From NCBI GenBank assembly GCA_944389895.1, contig CALXOA010000090.1, forward strand, positions 1 through 64,000: DNA of 64,000 bases, written 5' to 3'. Source of the stretch: an uncultured Victivallis sp. GTDB lineage: Bacteria > Verrucomicrobiota > Lentisphaeria > Victivallales > Victivallaceae. Shown here one piece after another: positions 63,289 through 64,000 of this stretch (positions within the stretch are counted from its first letter, which is position 1; every line of letters starts with the position of its first letter). Position numbers and translations under genes: made by a program. The notes beneath the pieces are model-generated. The model made no database searches, had not been told where the DNA came from, and saw only the letters and a program-made list of their open reading frames with translations.

Positions 63289-64000
63289 TCAGCGACCCAG
63301 TTTCTTCCAGATCGGCTCGAGATCAACCACTTTTCCGGTGCGGGCCGCCTCGTCAAGGGCGAGAGCGAATACCGCGCTTTCAAGGCCTTCATTGCCGCTG
63401 CATTTCGGCAACGCGCCGGTGGTCATGGAGTCATACAGTTCTTTCATGATGTAACTGTCTCCGCCGCCGTGGCCATCACCGGGGATATCGATCTCGGTAA
63501 CGCCCTCGGCCCCGAGCTGCTTGACGAAGAGCTTTCCGGTGTAAAGGTCAAGCTTCATCGATCCCTCGCTGCAGGAGAAATACATCCGCCGCTCGGGAAT
63601 CGCATTGTGCATCGAAGCGAGGAAGGTCAACCGGATGTTGTTGCGATACTCGGCGATCGACACCGAATTGTCCATCAAGTCGGTGTCATCGTTGAACGGA
63701 GAGGGAATCGCGTGAGGATCCCACCAGCCCTGAAAGATTTTCTCGCCGTACTTCCTGCGCAACGATTCGTTGGCAGGAAGGAAGAAATTGCGGCCGCCGA
63801 AACCGGCGACCCGGGTCGGCAGCGAACCGCAGAACCAGTTCAGGAGATCGAGATCGTGGCAACATTTTTCGAGAATGTGCGGTCCTGCCAGCCTGGTATG
63901 CCGCCTCCAGTTGCACATGATGTAACTGCCGTGGAGCGGCGGAATATTCTCGTTGGCCTCAATCGCGATGATGTAACCGAGGCGACCGGAATCGAGAATC
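63289..64000 (-). CDS. Gfo/Idh/MocA-family oxidoreductase, partial (N-terminus beyond right edge)
   Basis: The frame is open to base 64000, so the N-terminal NAD-binding Rossmann domain lies outside. The visible 236 residues show the second domain: LHGSYIMCNWRRHTRLAGP, then HILEKCCHDLDLLNWFCGS with the conserved catalytic-region His-Asp, a beta-sheet part (YFSCSEGSMKLDLYTGKLF), and the tail GLESAVFALALDEAARTGK, typical of sugar and inositol dehydrogenases. The substrate is unknown. A terminator hairpin follows. Confidence 0.88.
   Translation of the reverse strand, partial: ILDSGRLGYIIAIEANENIPPLHGSYIMCNWRRHTRLAGPHILEKCCHDLDLLNWFCGSLPTRVAGFGGRNFFLPANESLRRKYGEKIFQGWWDPHAIPSPFNDDTDLMDNSVSIAEYRNNIRLTFLASMHNAIPERRMYFSCSEGSMKLDLYTGKLFVKQLGAEGVTEIDIPGDGHGGGDSYIMKELYDSMTTGALPKCSGNEGLESAVFALALDEAARTGKVVDLEPIWKKLGR

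Overview
The window looks like chromosomal DNA of a member of the Lentisphaerota, probably a Victivallis-like gut anaerobe. The evidence is the moderately high GC content, repeated genes with the [18 protein letters not shown] prepilin start and a C-terminal H-X9-DG motif, many glycoside hydrolases each next to its own one-component regulator, and a ferredoxin-dependent 2-oxoacid oxidoreductase. This assignment rests on gene content only; no database search was possible.

Layout. 1-8.6 kb (minus strand) holds a secreted beta-helix protein (cut by the left edge), a pseudopilin, a GntR/LacI-type regulator, a FAD oxidoreductase with an IclR regulator, a GH35 beta-galactosidase and an AraC regulator. 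8.9-15.7 kb (plus) is a more AT-rich cassette: GH127 beta-L-arabinofuranosidase and two tandem pseudopilin-GH5 pairs, closed by a strong terminator. 16.1-19.7 kb has a sialidase-like beta-propeller and two translationally coupled uroporphyrinogen-decarboxylase-like proteins. 19.9-25.9 kb is a housekeeping run: U32 protein, MoxR ATPase, ferredoxin, KorA and a KorB-KorC fusion. 26-33.4 kb (minus) carries an unusual secreted protein with an internal pseudopilin-like segment, a hemolysin III family protein, a GNAT acetyltransferase, and a lipoprotein-ppx-ppk polyphosphate operon. 33.5-46.1 kb (plus) contains aroE, prepilin peptidase, L-rhamnose isomerase, a rhamnulose-phosphate aldolase/lactaldehyde dehydrogenase fusion, an SGNH hydrolase, and folE-dtd-dxr-glycosyltransferase-rseP-ispG. 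46.1-48.8 kb (minus) has a phosphohexomutase homologue with degraded active-site loops, a small membrane protein and an M42 peptidase. 49.1-57.0 kb (plus) is a LacI-regulated cassette: regulator, pseudopilin, GH2 enzyme with a coiled coil, a small coiled-coil/jelly-roll protein, and a GH78 rhamnosidase. A second GH78 gene converges on it. 59.2-62 kb (minus) is an isolated phage terminase large subunit with an unknown upstream gene. The window ends with a beta-propeller lactonase and a Gfo/Idh/MocA oxidoreductase cut by the right edge.

How it fits together. The window is largely about plant-type glycans. GH78, GH127, GH35, GH2 and GH5 enzymes would release rhamnose, arabinose, galactose and glucose/mannose-type sugars. 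RhaA and RhaEW would take L-rhamnose toward DHAP and lactate, but no rhamnulokinase is present here. The most striking recurring pattern is regulator, then pseudopilin, then secreted polysaccharide-active protein. It occurs in the same order in two unrelated cassettes, and pseudopilin-enzyme pairs are duplicated in a third. A prepilin peptidase able to process such pilins lies in the same window. No tRNA, rRNA, CRISPR array or insertion sequence was recognised.
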